From NCBI RefSeq assembly GCF_012926505.1, contig NZ_JABBNT010000002.1, forward strand, positions 682,001 to 746,000: DNA of 64,000 bases, given 5' to 3'. Source of the stretch: Pacificispira spongiicola (lineage in GTDB: Bacteria; Pseudomonadota; Alphaproteobacteria; UBA8366; Aestuariispiraceae). Both the position numbers and the translations under genes were made by a program. The notes beneath the pieces are model-generated. The model was not told the origin of the DNA, did not search any database, and saw only the letters and a list, made by a program, of their open reading frames with translations. Shown here in pieces: positions 54,355 through 63,948 of this stretch; within the stretch, counting starts at the first letter, position 1; the number at the start of each line of letters is the position of its first letter.

Positions 54355-54567
54355 ATTCGCCACCTTTCTATCCGGCATCGTCCAGAAAAGGGCCACGATG
54401 GCGCTTTTGGAACCGATTGCGGGCCCCTACATATACGGCGGGCTCAATCGCCGTCAAGGAATGGGCCCATCAAACTTTCACCTTAGCGCTTGTATCCGCC
54501 GCCCGCCGCGTTTACGGAGAAGGGCTGGGTTGAAGGCTTTAACCGTTACCATTCCACCGGAGAGAAC

Positions 54568-55206
54568 ATGCCGGAAGTCATTATCAACGGACCTGAAGGC
54601 CGCCTGGAAGGCCGTTACACGCATGGCAATTCGGACACCGCGCCGATCGCCCTTTTCCTGCATCCGCATCCGCAACATGGCGGCACGATGAACAACCGTG
54701 TCGTTTACGAGATGTATCATACCTTCGCGAAGCGCGGCTTTTCCTGTCTGCGATTCAATTTCCGGGGTGTGGGCCGGTCCCAGGGCGTCTTCGCCCGGGG
54801 CGAGGGCGAATTGTCGGATGCCGCGACCGCGCTGGACTGGCTGCAGACCTATAACGAAAACGCCCGCGACTGCTGGATCGCCGGATTTTCCTTCGGCGCC
54901 TGGATCGGCATGCAGCTTCTGATGCGCCGCCCGGAAATCAACGGCTTCATCTCCGTGGCCCCGCCCGCGAATATGTATGACTTCACCTTCCTCGCGCCCT
55001 GCCCGTCGTCGGGTCTGATCGTCCATGGCGACACCGACGACATCGTCCCGCACGAACAGGTCGGCAAGCTGGTCGACAAGCTGCGCGCGCAGAAGGGGAT
55101 CACCATCGATTACGAATTGATGCCGGATACGAACCATTTCTTCACCGGCAAGGTCGACGACCTGAAACAGTCGGTCAGCGATTATCTGGACAAGCGGCTG
55201 GCTTAA
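54568..55206 (+). CDS. Alpha/beta hydrolase
   Basis: This hydrolase of 212 residues has the fold order of the family: ALFLHPHPQHGGTMNN, FNFRGVGRSQG, the nucleophile elbow AGFSFGAW (Ser), HGDTDDIVP (Asp region), and DTNHFF (His). Homologues in alphaproteobacteria commonly lie next to cysE/suf genes, as here, but the substrate is unknown. The ATG at 54568 follows GGAGAG at good spacing; the longer start at 54490 lacks one. Confidence 0.85.
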   Translation: MPEVIINGPEGRLEGRYTHGNSDTAPIALFLHPHPQHGGTMNNRVVYEMYHTFAKRGFSCLRFNFRGVGRSQGVFARGEGELSDAATALDWLQTYNENARDCWIAGFSFGAWIGMQLLMRRPEINGFISVAPPANMYDFTFLAPCPSSGLIVHGDTDDIVPHEQVGKLVDKLRAQKGITIDYELMPDTNHFFTGKVDDLKQSVSDYLDKRLA

Positions 55207-55221
55207 GCCACCCTTTTTTCG

Positions 55222-56310
55222 TCATCCTGAAACGCGTACCAAGCGCCCTCCGGTCATCGGCCGGGGGGCGCGTGTCGTTTGGGGGAAGCTGATTGGCAGA
55301 CCCAGCAGACTACGCACCGCCATGAAGGCGAAGGCCTGGGCCTCCAGCGCGTCGCCGTCCCATCCGACGCTCTCCACCGGATCGACCGGCACACCGATCC
55401 GTTCCGCCAGTCCGCGCATGATCGTCGGGTTGCGCCGCCCGCCGCCAGTCACCAGAACCCGGCAAGGCCGCGTCGGCAGCAGGTCCGCGCCGCGCCCGAC
55501 GCTTTCCACCGTGAAGGCCGCCAGGGTCGCCGCGCCGTCTTCCAGCTCCAGGGCCTCTACCGGCGTCGGATCGAAGGCATTGCGGTCCAGCGATTTCGGA
55601 TAAGGTGCGCTGAAATAGGCGTTGTCCATCAATGCCGCCAAAACACCGGCATCGACCGTCCCGGCGGCGGATACCGTCCCGTCGCGGTCCATCGCTTCCG
55701 TCCCGTTCCGTCCGATCCAGTCGTCCAGCAGGGCATTCGCCGGGCCGGTATCGAAGGCGACGGGCTCGCTGTCCGGGCCTTCCAGATAGGTCAGGTTCCC
55801 GACCCCGCCCAGATTGAGGACGGCCAGCGGGAAGTCCAGGTCCCGCGCCAGGGCCCGGTGATAGACGGGGGCCAATGGTGCGCCCTCCCCGCCCGCCTGC
55901 ACATCCGCGCCGCGCAGGTCATAGACCGTGTCGATCCCCACCGCCCGCGCCAGGCGGTCGCCCAGACCGATCTGCCACGTCCATTGTCGCGCCGGCATAT
56001 GGTTGATCGTCTGTCCGTGAAAGCCGACCACGTCGATATCGGACGCGGTCAGTCCGGCCTGCGCCAGAAGATCCTGCACCGCCGCCGCATGCCGGTCGGT
56101 CAGATCCGCCTCCAGCGCCGAGATTTCCGCCGTCGGTTCCATCGCGCCCAGGGACGATCGCAGCCGCGCCCGGAATTCCGGATCGTAGGACCGGCACAGG
56201 CGCGCCCCCTTTGACAGGATCGCCTCCCCATCCGTTTCGATCACGGCGGCGTCGATACCGTCCAGGCTGGTGCCGCTCATCAGGCCGATCGCGCGATACT
56301 GTCGGGTCAT
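55222..56310 (-). CDS. anmK: Anhydro-N-acetylmuramic acid kinase AnmK
   Basis: This sugar kinase of 362 residues phosphorylates and opens anhydro-MurNAc recovered from peptidoglycan turnover, giving MurNAc-6-phosphate. It has the GLMSGTSLDGIDAAVIE phosphate motif at the N-terminus, VGFHGQTINHMP, NLGGVGNLTYL, FDTGPANALLD, and LVTGGGRRNP. The ATG at 56310 has GGG at suitable spacing; an ATG at 56319 is directly abutted by GAAGGG. It diverges from tyrS. It recycles products of the murein made by the dcw genes. Confidence 0.93.
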   Translation of the reverse strand: MTRQYRAIGLMSGTSLDGIDAAVIETDGEAILSKGARLCRSYDPEFRARLRSSLGAMEPTAEISALEADLTDRHAAAVQDLLAQAGLTASDIDVVGFHGQTINHMPARQWTWQIGLGDRLARAVGIDTVYDLRGADVQAGGEGAPLAPVYHRALARDLDFPLAVLNLGGVGNLTYLEGPDSEPVAFDTGPANALLDDWIGRNGTEAMDRDGTVSAAGTVDAGVLAALMDNAYFSAPYPKSLDRNAFDPTPVEALELEDGAATLAAFTVESVGRGADLLPTRPCRVLVTGGGRRNPTIMRGLAERIGVPVDPVESVGWDGDALEAQAFAFMAVRSLLGLPISFPQTTRAPRPMTGGRLVRVSG

Positions 56311-56393
56311 TTCGGGCATCCCTTCGATTGCCGGTTTGCACGCTTCATGCTATGCCGCGCCGCATCAACTAATCAATCAGTGAAAATCGGATC

Positions 56394-57644
56394 ATGACTG
56401 ACGTAAAATCGGACTTTCTGAAGGCTGTCCGCGACCGCGGCTTCCTGCATCAGTGCACGGATATGGAGGCGCTCGACGCCCGCGCGCTTGAAGGTCCGAT
56501 CCCGGCGTATATCGGCTTCGATGCCACGGCGGACTCGCTGCATGCGGGGTCCCTGGTGCCGATCATGCTGCTGCGCCTGCTGCAACGGACCGGGCATAAG
56601 CCGGTCGTCCTGATGGGCGGCGGTACGACGAAGGTCGGCGACCCCAGCGGCAAGGACGAGGCCCGTAAGCTGCTGACCAACGAGGATATCGCCCGCAACA
56701 TGGCCGGGATCAAGAAGGTCTTCGAAAAGTTCCTGACCTTCGGCGACGGCCCGACCGACGCGATCATGGTCAACAACGACGACTGGCTGTCGCAGCTTCA
56801 ATACATCGATTTCCTGCGCGACTACGGCCGTCACTTCTCCGTCAACCGCATGCTGAAATTCGACAGCGTGGCGCTGCGCCTGGAACGCGAACAGCCGCTC
56901 AGCTTCCTCGAATTCAACTACATGATCCTGCAGGCCTACGATTTCGTGGAACTGAGCCGCCGCCACAATGTCTGCCTGCAGATGGGCGGATCGGATCAAT
57001 GGGGCAATATCGTCAACGGTGTCGAACTGGGCCGCCGGACGGAAGACGTGTCCCTGTTCGGGCTGACCGTGCCGCTGCTGACCACCGCGTCGGGCGCGAA
57101 GATGGGCAAGACGGCCAGCGGCGCGGTCTGGCTGAACGAAGAACGATTGAGCGCCTACGACTACTGGCAATACTGGCGCAACGCGGAAGACGCGGACGTC
57201 GCCAAGTTCTTCCGCTTGTTCACCGACCTGCCGCTGGAAGAAATCGCGGAGATCGAAAAGCTGGAAGGCGCGGCGATCAACGAGGCGAAGATCCGCCTGG
57301 CGAACGAAGTCACCGCCCTGTGCCACGGCTGGGATGCGGCCAATGCGGCGGCGGAAACGGCGCGCAAGACCTTCGAACTGGGCGCGGTCGGCGACGACCT
57401 GCCGACGGTGGAAATCACCGCCGCCGAACTGGATGCCGGGATCGGCGTGCTGGAGGCCCTGACCCGATCCGGCCTGACGCAGAGCAACGGCGACGCCCGC
57501 CGTCAGATCAAGGGCGGCGCGATCCGCGTCAATGACGAAAAGGTCGAAGACGACAAGCTGACCCTCGGCACGGCGTCCCTGGTCGATGGGGTGATCAAGC
57601 TATCGATGGGCAAAAAGAAGCATGCCTTGCTGAAATTGGCGTGA
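56394..57644 (+). CDS. tyrS: Tyrosyl-tRNA synthetase
   Basis: This class I synthetase of 416 residues charges tRNA-Tyr. It shows [17 protein letters not shown] (HIGH-like), the tyrosine-binding [20 protein letters not shown], the KMSKS variant [14 protein letters not shown], and a C-terminal S4-like RNA-binding domain ([19 protein letters not shown]). A promoter-like TTGCCG (56328) and TATGCC (56351) with 17-base spacing lies upstream. Confidence 0.97.
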   Translation: MTDVKSDFLKAVRDRGFLHQCTDMEALDARALEGPIPAYIGFDATADSLHAGSLVPIMLLRLLQRTGHKPVVLMGGGTTKVGDPSGKDEARKLLTNEDIARNMAGIKKVFEKFLTFGDGPTDAIMVNNDDWLSQLQYIDFLRDYGRHFSVNRMLKFDSVALRLEREQPLSFLEFNYMILQAYDFVELSRRHNVCLQMGGSDQWGNIVNGVELGRRTEDVSLFGLTVPLLTTASGAKMGKTASGAVWLNEERLSAYDYWQYWRNAEDADVAKFFRLFTDLPLEEIAEIEKLEGAAINEAKIRLANEVTALCHGWDAANAAAETARKTFELGAVGDDLPTVEITAAELDAGIGVLEALTRSGLTQSNGDARRQIKGGAIRVNDEKVEDDKLTLGTASLVDGVIKLSMGKKKHALLKLA

Positions 57645-57704
57645 TTTCGGCGCAAAATGAGGGGAAAGGTCGTGGGGAATGCCCTGCGGCTTTTCGCCTC
57701 AATT

Positions 57705-57734
57705 TTGTGATCACATTTCGTTCACATCTATAAT
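57705..57734 (+). promoter_or_regulatory. Promoter of the TrmO-like gene
   Basis: TTGTGA (57705-57710) and a perfect TATAAT (57729-57734) with 18-base spacing lie about 30 bases before the next start codon. Confidence 0.65.
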
Positions 57735-57764
57735 TCATAATGTTTGGATTATAGGGAGTGAAAA

Positions 57765-58160
57765 ATGTCGACCGGAATTCGCGTTACCCCCATCGGGTCT
57801 ATACGTACACCATACAAAACCCTCGACGAGTGTCCGAAAGGCCCAGACGAGAATAACGGCAAGGCCAAGATCGAACTGCTGCCAAACTACGCCGACGGCC
57901 TGTTGAAGCTGGAGGCGGAAGAAGTCGACCTCCTCTACTGGTTCGACAAGGCACCGCGCGATCAACTGCGTGGGGTCAGCCCCCATGACGGGATCGAACG
58001 CGGCGTATTCGCCATGCGCTCCCCCCATCGGCCGAACCCGATCGCGCTGTCGCGGGTGAAACTGCTGTCGATCAGCGGCAATATCCTGACGGTCAGCGGC
58101 ATGGACTGCCTGGACGGCACGGCCCTGCTGGACATCAAACCCGCACCGCGCAAACGTTAG
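57765..58160 (+). CDS. TrmO/TsaA-family tRNA methyltransferase domain protein
   Basis: This 131-residue protein is a single TsaA-type beta-barrel domain with VTPIGSIRTPYK, GVFAMRSPHRPNPIALSRV and LDGTALLDIKPA motifs. TrmO methylates N6-threonylcarbamoyladenosine at tRNA position 37 using SAM. The protein is much shorter than E. coli TrmO because the C-terminal extension is absent, so it may act on another substrate. A clear AGGGAG precedes the ATG. The stop overlaps the convergent cupin gene by four bases. Confidence 0.88.
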   Translation: MSTGIRVTPIGSIRTPYKTLDECPKGPDENNGKAKIELLPNYADGLLKLEAEEVDLLYWFDKAPRDQLRGVSPHDGIERGVFAMRSPHRPNPIALSRVKLLSISGNILTVSGMDCLDGTALLDIKPAPRKR

Positions 58161-58525
58161 GCGGCGGGTTCCAGAATAACGTAGAGCTTTTTCGCGGCGC
58201 TTAGGTTGCGCCATGTCCCGGCAAAGCCCGCCGGGACCACGAAGGCGTCGCCGGGGCCGAAGCGTCGGCTGCCGCCCTGCCTATCCGATATCTCGACTTC
58301 GCCTTCCAGCAGGTGGCAGAACTCGTCCTCGTCATAGGACACGGTCCAGCACCCGGCCTCTCCCGTCCAGATCCCGCAATGGAACCGACCCGACGCATCG
58401 GAAAAGACGTTCTGCACGGTCTGGCCGCAGGCACCCTCCAGAAGTTTCTCCGGTGCCGGAGCGAAACTTTCAACCGGCGCGTCCGTACCGGTAAAGGCGG
58501 CAATGTCGTTTACGCTACGGATCAT
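58157..58525 (-). CDS. Cupin-domain protein
   Basis: This 122-residue protein has one beta-barrel cupin domain of the type with FSDASGRFHCGIWTGEAGCWTVSYDEDEFCHLLEGEVEISD followed by FGPGDAFVVPAGFAGTWRN. The metal-binding pattern is incomplete: the first motif has E, C and H (EDEFCHLLEG) and the second lacks a His, so catalysis is doubtful and a binding role is possible. It marks the left border of an AT-rich patch. Confidence 0.85.
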   Translation of the reverse strand: MIRSVNDIAAFTGTDAPVESFAPAPEKLLEGACGQTVQNVFSDASGRFHCGIWTGEAGCWTVSYDEDEFCHLLEGEVEISDRQGGSRRFGPGDAFVVPAGFAGTWRNLSAAKKLYVILEPAA

Positions 58526-58667
58526 GGAAATTACCTTCGGTAAATTCAGACTATTTCTAAAACTAGATTAAGAAGGGTTTTATCTCTTCAATATCCTTTA
58601 GCAAATCTGACATCTGTGCGATCGATTTTTGCCGAGTATCTCCTTAATCCGCGTGAATTTTAGAGGC

Positions 58668-58696
58668 TTGAGAAATGAATGAACCAGACATATCGT
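58668..58696 (+). promoter_or_regulatory. Promoter ahead of the Abi-like gene
   Basis: TTGAGA (58668-58673) and TATCGT (58691-58696) are spaced by 17 bases in AT-rich DNA, about 45 bases before the small ORF start. The surrounding gap 58526-58741 has no other feature that I can support. Confidence 0.5.
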
Positions 58697-58741
58697 TTAA
58701 CTTGTTATATATCAAAATAATTACGTTTAGGGAGATCACGG

Positions 58742-58876
58742 ATGACTTCAGAAAACCAAAAAAAGTACGTATGGCGATACTTTTTGGCTTCGGCAGCGAT
58801 AATCACAGCCATCATACTCGGTTACACAATTTATATTTTTTGTAAGTCAGATAGTTTTTCAAGCAAAACAATGTAA
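58742..58876 (+). CDS. Small membrane ORF, 5' part of the interrupted Abi-like gene
   Basis: This 44-codon ORF starts with ATG 6 bases after GGAG. It encodes a basic start (MTSENQKKYVWRY), one membrane segment (FLASAAIITAIILGYTIYIF) and a short polar tail, and ends ATG-TAA at 58871-58876. The following frame (58886-59584) is in the same phase and continues the expected family N-terminus without a gap. The simplest reading is a two-helix membrane protein split by a single stop codon. A genuine separate small protein with coupled translation is the alternative. Confidence 0.6.
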   Translation: MTSENQKKYVWRYFLASAAIITAIILGYTIYIFCKSDSFSSKTM

Positions 58877-58885
58877 ATATTTGGA

Positions 58886-59584
58886 TTGTTTGGAGATAGT
58901 TTCGGTATATTAACCTCTTTATTTTCTGGATTAGCCTTTGTAGGAATAATAGCAACCATACTATTACAAAAAAATGAACTAGAGCTACAAAGAGACGAAC
59001 TTTCCTTAACCAGAAAGGAAATATCAATACAAAATGAGACCTTAAAAAAACAGCTTTTCGAAAACACGTTCTTTCAATTAATCAGAACCTTAAATGAAAT
59101 TGTCTCTTCTCTTGACTTGCAGAAGAGCACCTCCTCACGCACAACTATATCGACCGGAAGGGACTGCTTTATCATATTTTACCGTTCCTTAGAAAACGCT
59201 ATACAAGAAAAAGATTCTCGAGGAAAACCAAGCGGACGGCACCCCAAAATTCTCGAAATAATAAATGACCGGTATGTAATTTTTTACAAGAATCACAACC
59301 AAGACCTAGGTCATTATTTTCGACTAATGTACAGAATATTCTTATACATAGATAACTCCGAGGAGATAAATAAGTTATTTTATGCAAAAATATTGCGTTC
59401 TCAAATAAGCGACTATGAACTGGCAATACTATTCTATAATGGAATTTCAGAAAATGGCAGAAATAAGTTTAAACCACTGATTGAGAAATACAGTCTGTTC
59501 GACAATCTTCCAGAGTCGTTAATTTTCGACAAATCGCATAAGCAATTTTATGATGAAATAGCATTTGGTGTTAAAGAAAAATAA
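58886..59584 (+). CDS. Putative phage abortive infection protein (AbiC-like), 3' part
   Basis: This 232-residue frame begins with TTG and reads MFGDSFGILTSLFSGLAFVGIIATILLQKNELELQRDELSLTRKEI, the membrane segment plus charged coil that opens the putative AbiC family. It continues with FFQLIRTLNEIVSSL, LGHYFRLMYRIFLYI and LYNGISENG-like FYNGISENGRNKFKPLIEKYSLFDNLP, all typical of that family. The composition is strongly AT-rich, unlike every neighbour, so it was probably acquired. Its true N-terminus is likely the 58742 ORF, separated only by an in-frame TAA. It may be a recent pseudogene. Confidence 0.65.
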   Translation: MFGDSFGILTSLFSGLAFVGIIATILLQKNELELQRDELSLTRKEISIQNETLKKQLFENTFFQLIRTLNEIVSSLDLQKSTSSRTTISTGRDCFIIFYRSLENAIQEKDSRGKPSGRHPKILEIINDRYVIFYKNHNQDLGHYFRLMYRIFLYIDNSEEINKLFYAKILRSQISDYELAILFYNGISENGRNKFKPLIEKYSLFDNLPESLIFDKSHKQFYDEIAFGVKEK

Positions 59585-59591
59585 TGAAGGA

Positions 59592-60101
59592 TCAAAGGCT
59601 CGTCGCGCTGCGGGCGGCTTGGTCGTAAAGGCCAGACAGGGCCCGCAGCGTGCGGGCGGTGTCGTGGATGTCGTCGGGATTGACGCCGCCCAAGGCCTGA
59701 AAGGCATCGACAAGGCAGGCCTCGCGGACTTCCCTGTATTTCCGGCATGCCTCCCGCCCGGCTTCGGAGGTCTGGTAGAAGACCTCCTTCCCGCGTTTTT
59801 CGGCCACGACGAGATCGGCCTTCAACAGCTTCTTGAGCGCGTAGTTGACGGTATGCGTATCCTCGACATTCAAGGTGAAGCAGATATCGGCCAGCCGTTT
59901 CACGCGGTCGCGGTGGTTCGCGGAATGCAGCACCATGATGTCCAGGGACGACAGATCGCCATATCCCGCCGCCGCCATGCAGCGCGTGATCCAGCGCTGA
60001 AAGGCGTTCCAGCCGACCATCAGCCCGTATTCGTATTCGCTCAACTCCGCCGCCTGTTCGGAGACGAGATGCGCCGAAGCAACGATACGGTTCTTCGACA
60101 T
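59592..60101 (-). CDS. MarR-like winged-helix regulator
   Basis: This 169-residue protein has a winged-helix fold of MarR type: LSSLDIMVLHSANHRDRVKRLADICFTLNVEDTHTVNYALKKLLKADLVVAEKRGKEVFYQTSEAGREAC. It contains no obvious ligand domain beyond the dimerisation helices. It lies 3' of the 5-oxoprolinase gene on the same strand, with a long inverted repeat in between, so it may regulate that gene. It ends seven bases from the convergent Abi-like gene. Confidence 0.85.
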   Translation of the reverse strand: MSKNRIVASAHLVSEQAAELSEYEYGLMVGWNAFQRWITRCMAAAGYGDLSSLDIMVLHSANHRDRVKRLADICFTLNVEDTHTVNYALKKLLKADLVVAEKRGKEVFYQTSEAGREACRKYREVREACLVDAFQALGGVNPDDIHDTARTLRALSGLYDQAARSATSL

Positions 60102-60126
60102 GGCCTGTTCCTTCCTCTTTTATTTT

Positions 60127-60224
60127 ACCGCCAAGAGCGCCAAGGAGGGCGCAAAAGAATGCTAAGCCGGCTTCGCCGTTTTTCCTTTGCAGTCCTTGGC
60201 GCCCTCCTTGGCGTCCTTAGCGGT
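60127..60224. repeat. 98-base inverted-repeat element of CGCCAAGG type
   Basis: Two arms of 26 bases (60127-60152 and 60199-60224) pair at 23 positions. They are built on repeated units such as GCGCCAAGGAGGGCGC and CCTTGGCG. The 46-base centre contains a small GCCGGC-rich hairpin. Intergenic hairpins with this GCCAAGG wording recur as dispersed repeats in many genomes (from memory). It fills most of the gap between the regulator and the 5-oxoprolinase gene (60102-60234). Confidence 0.7.
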
Positions 60225-60234
60225 TCCCCTTACC

Positions 60235-63200
60235 TCAAGCCTTGCCGTAGCCGCCGCCGCCGGGGGTTTCCAGCACGAAGACGTCGCCGGGCATCACATG
60301 GCGCAGATCGGTCGAGCCCATCTCGTCGCGCGAGCCGTCGGTGCGTTCGACCCAGTTGCGGGCCAGCGCGCCCGGCTCCCCGCCCGCCATGCCGTAAGGC
60401 GGGATTTTCCGGCGGTTGGCCAGGATGACGATGTCCACTTCCTCAAGAAAGCGAACGCGGCGCCGCACGCCGTCGCCGCCGTGATGCTTACCCTTACCAC
60501 CCGTACCCTTCAGGATTTCAAAGCTTTCCAGCAGGACAGGCAGACGCCATTCCAGGATTTCCGGGTCGGTCAGGCGGCTGTTGGTCATATGGGTGTGGAC
60601 CGCATCGGTGCCGTCGAAATCCGGTCCGGCCCCGGTGCCGCCGCAAACGGTCTCGTAATATTGGTGCGTGTCGTTGCCCCAGATGAAATTGTTCATCGTG
60701 CCCTGGGCCGCCGCCATGACGCCGAGTGCGCCGTAGAGTGTGTCGGTGACGACCTGCGACGTCTCGACATTGCCGGCGATGACCGCGCCCGGATAGCGGG
60801 CGTTCAACATGCAATCCTCCGGCAGGACGATTTCGATGGGCTTCAGGCAGCCCTCGTTCATCGGAATTTCGTCGTCGACCAGGGTGCGGAAGACATAGAG
60901 CACCGCCGCACGGCAGACCGCGGAGGGTGCGTTGAAATTATTCTCCCCCTGCGGCGAGGTACCGGTGAAATCGACCTTTGCCGAGCGGTTCGGCTTGTCG
61001 ATGGAGATCGTGACCGTGACTTCCTGGCCGTTGTCGAGCGGATAGGTAAAGGCCCCGTCCTTCAGCACGTCGATGACGCGGCGCACGGATTCCTCCGCAT
61101 TGTCCTGAACGTGGCCCATATAGGCCTCGACCGTCTCCAGCCCGAAATGGGAGACCATCTTACGCAGTTCCTGCAGCCCCTTTTCGTTGGCCGCGAGCTG
61201 GGCGCGCAAATCCGCCTCGTTCTGCGCCGGGTTGCGCGCGGGATAGAGCGCGCCGGTGAGCAGGTCGTGCAACTCCTGTTCCCGATAGTCTCCGCGATCG
61301 ACAAGTTTGAAATTGTCGATCAGCACGCCTTCCTCGTCGATATGCTTCGAATCCGGCGGGGCGGACCCCGGCGTGCGTCCGCCGATATCGGCGTGGTGGC
61401 CTCGGCTGGCGATGAAGAACAGGATCTTGGCGCCCGCCTCGTCGAAGACCGGCGTCACGACGGTCACGTCCGGCAGGTGGGTCCCGCCGTTATACGGATT
61501 GTTCAGGACGAAACTGTCGCCCGGATGGATGCCGTCCGGATTGTTGCGCACCACGGCGCGCACGCTTTCGCCCATAGAGCCCAGATGCACCGGCATATGC
61601 GGCGCATTGGCGATCAGATTGCCCTCCGCGTCGAAAATGGCGCAGGAGAAATCCAGCCGTTCCTTGATGTTCACGGAATAAGCGGTGTTCTGCAGCGTGT
61701 AGCCCATCTGCTCCGCAATCGACATGAACAGATTGTTGAAGACTTCCAGCATGACCGGATCGGCCTGCGTGCCGATGGCGACCTGACGCGGCAGCGCCTC
61801 GACGCGGGTCAGAACGATATTGCCGATGGCGGTCAATTCGGCCTCCCAGCCCGGCTCGATAATGTTGGTGCCGGTACGCTCGATCAGGATCGCCGGGCCT
61901 TTCACCTTCTGCCCCGGGACCATGACATCACGATCATAGACCGGCGCCTGTACTTCCTTTCCGCCCATAAAGGCTGTGACGGTTTCGACCGGTGACACCG
62001 CATCGCCCGCCGCCGCCAGCGCATCGGCGGACAGATCGAAGGTCCGCCCGATCGCCTCGACGGACAGGGCGGACGCAACCAGCCCCTTGCTGCCCATCAG
62101 GAAACCGAAACGACTGCGATAGGCTTCCTTAAACGCCGCATCCATTTCCGGCAGCGGGCCGAACGGAACCTCGATGGCGGTGTCAGAGCCGTCGTAACGG
62201 ATATGCACCTTGCGCAGGATGGTGCGGTGGTCTTCCGGTACGTCCTGATCCTTCAATTCCTGTTCCGCCTGATCGGCCATCGTGTCCAATTCGGCGGTCA
62301 AACGGTCCAGCAGGGTATCGTCCAGCGGCTGTTCGACCGACCGTTCGCGCATCGCGCGGATATCGGCCAGTCCCATACCATAGGCCGACAGAACACCGGC
62401 GAAAGGATGGATCAGCACCTTGGTCATGCCCAGCGTATCGGCGATCAGGCAGGCATGCTGCCCCCCCGCGCCGCCGAAGCATTGCAGGGCATATTCGGTC
62501 ACGTCATAGCCGCGCTGAACGGAGATTTTCTTGATCGCATTCGCCATGTTTTCGACCGCGATTTTCAGGAAACCGTCGGCGATTTCTTCCGGCGTGCGTT
62601 TCGTGCCCGTCGCCTTTTCGACCTCGGCGGCGAGCGCCTCGAATTTGACGCGCACGGCCTCGGGGTCCAGCGCCTCGTCCTGGTTCGGGCCGAACACCTT
62701 GGGAAAGAATTGCGGCTGCAACTTGCCCAGCATGACGTTGCAGTCGGTAACGGCCAACGGACCGCCCCGGCGATAGCAGGCCGGGCCCGGATTGGCCCCG
62801 GCACTTTCCGGGCCGACGCGGAAGCGCGCACCGTCGAATTGGCAGATCGACCCGCCGCCCGCCGCGACGGTATGGATCAACATCATCGGTGCGCGCATGC
62901 GCACCCCCGCCACCAGCGTCTCGAAGGCGCGTTCGTATTCGCCGTCAAAATGCGCGACATCGGTCGAGGTACCGCCCATGTCGAAGGTGATGACCTTTTC
63001 GAAACCGGCCTGTTCCGCCGTTTTCACGGACCCGACGATACCGCCTGCCGGACCGGACAGGATCGCGTCCTTGCCCTGGAACAGGCTGGCATCGGTCAGG
63101 CCGCCGTTCGATTGCATGAATTGCAGGCGCACGTCGCCCAGCTCCCCCGCGACCTGCTGCACATAGCGACGCAGGATCGGCGACAGATAGGCATCAACCA

Positions 63201-63858
63201 CGGTCGTATCGCCGCGTCCGACGAATTTGATCAGCGGGCTGGTCTCATGGCTGGTCGACACCTGGGTGAAACCGATTTCCCGCGCCAGATCGGCGATCTT
63301 CTTTTCATGATCGGGCACGCGGTAGCCGTGCATCAAAACGATGGCCGTCGCGCGGATACCGTCGTCATAGGCGGCCTGCAGCTTCGGGCGCAAATCGTCG
63401 AGGTCGAGCGGGATCAGGACCTCGTCATGGACATTCACGCGTTCGACGACTTCCTCTACCCGTTCATACAGCATTTCCGGCAGGACGATATGCCGGTCAA
63501 ACAGGCGCGGGCGGGCCTGATAGGCGATGCGCAATTGATCGCGGAACCCTTTCGTGACGACCAATAGCGTCCGATCGCCCTTGCGTTCCAACAGGGCGTT
63601 GGTGGCGACCGTCGTGCCCATCTTCACGGCGTCGATCTTGTCGGACGGAATCGGGTCCCCGGCTTTCAGGTCCAGCAGATCGCGGATGCCCTGAACGGCG
63701 GCGTCCTTATACGCCTCCGGATTTTCGGACAGCAGCTTATGCGTCAGCAGGGTGCCATCGGGCTTGCGCGCCACGACATCGGTGAACGTACCGCCCCGGT
63801 CGATCCAGAATTGCCAACCGTCGCGTTCGTCCCGCACCACGTCTTGAGCCGCCGTCAT
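60235..63858 (-). CDS. 5-oxoprolinase/hydantoinase, fused A and B domains
   Basis: This protein of about 1207 residues joins HyuA- and HyuB-type domains. The N-terminal half shows [11 protein letters not shown]-like [35 protein letters not shown] and the ATPase segment [18 protein letters not shown]. The HyuB half begins near residue 700 with [20 protein letters not shown] and contains [20 protein letters not shown] and [26 protein letters not shown]. Such fused proteins hydrolyse 5-oxoproline to glutamate with ATP, or related cyclic amides. The ATG at 63858 has GGAGG at 6-base spacing; the adjacent ATG at 63861 is possible. Confidence 0.93.
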   Translation of the reverse strand: MTAAQDVVRDERDGWQFWIDRGGTFTDVVARKPDGTLLTHKLLSENPEAYKDAAVQGIRDLLDLKAGDPIPSDKIDAVKMGTTVATNALLERKGDRTLLVVTKGFRDQLRIAYQARPRLFDRHIVLPEMLYERVEEVVERVNVHDEVLIPLDLDDLRPKLQAAYDDGIRATAIVLMHGYRVPDHEKKIADLAREIGFTQVSTSHETSPLIKFVGRGDTTVVDAYLSPILRRYVQQVAGELGDVRLQFMQSNGGLTDASLFQGKDAILSGPAGGIVGSVKTAEQAGFEKVITFDMGGTSTDVAHFDGEYERAFETLVAGVRMRAPMMLIHTVAAGGGSICQFDGARFRVGPESAGANPGPACYRRGGPLAVTDCNVMLGKLQPQFFPKVFGPNQDEALDPEAVRVKFEALAAEVEKATGTKRTPEEIADGFLKIAVENMANAIKKISVQRGYDVTEYALQCFGGAGGQHACLIADTLGMTKVLIHPFAGVLSAYGMGLADIRAMRERSVEQPLDDTLLDRLTAELDTMADQAEQELKDQDVPEDHRTILRKVHIRYDGSDTAIEVPFGPLPEMDAAFKEAYRSRFGFLMGSKGLVASALSVEAIGRTFDLSADALAAAGDAVSPVETVTAFMGGKEVQAPVYDRDVMVPGQKVKGPAILIERTGTNIIEPGWEAELTAIGNIVLTRVEALPRQVAIGTQADPVMLEVFNNLFMSIAEQMGYTLQNTAYSVNIKERLDFSCAIFDAEGNLIANAPHMPVHLGSMGESVRAVVRNNPDGIHPGDSFVLNNPYNGGTHLPDVTVVTPVFDEAGAKILFFIASRGHHADIGGRTPGSAPPDSKHIDEEGVLIDNFKLVDRGDYREQELHDLLTGALYPARNPAQNEADLRAQLAANEKGLQELRKMVSHFGLETVEAYMGHVQDNAEESVRRVIDVLKDGAFTYPLDNGQEVTVTISIDKPNRSAKVDFTGTSPQGENNFNAPSAVCRAAVLYVFRTLVDDEIPMNEGCLKPIEIVLPEDCMLNARYPGAVIAGNVETSQVVTDTLYGALGVMAAAQGTMNNFIWGNDTHQYYETVCGGTGAGPDFDGTDAVHTHMTNSRLTDPEILEWRLPVLLESFEILKGTGGKGKHHGGDGVRRRVRFLEEVDIVILANRRKIPPYGMAGGEPGALARNWVERTDGSRDEMGSTDLRHVMPGDVFVLETPGGGGYGKA

Positions 63859-63885
63859 CATATCCCTCCGGTTAAAAGACGGATA

Positions 63886-63914
63886 ACGATCACGATTTAT
63901 CGATAAATTGTCAA
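63886..63914 (-). promoter_or_regulatory. 5-oxoprolinase promoter with palindromic operator
   Basis: On the minus strand a perfect -35 TTGACA (63914-63909) is followed by 17 bases and GATCGT (63891-63886) as a weak -10. The spacer contains ATTTATCGATAAAT (63895-63908), a perfect 14-base palindrome, in the classic place for a repressor. Confidence 0.65.
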
Positions 63915-63948
63915 CGTTAATTCTCGAACGTGAGGGAATCCCCCCCGC

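Noticed and set aside
55243-55271. GC-rich hairpin at the end of anmK as terminator of the hydrolase gene
   Set aside because: It lies inside the anmK coding end and has no T-run in the plus direction.
60187-61995. Long plus-strand ORF (602 codons) opposite the 5-oxoprolinase gene
   Set aside because: Antisense shadow without recognisable motifs; a second one at 62203-63567 is of the same kind.
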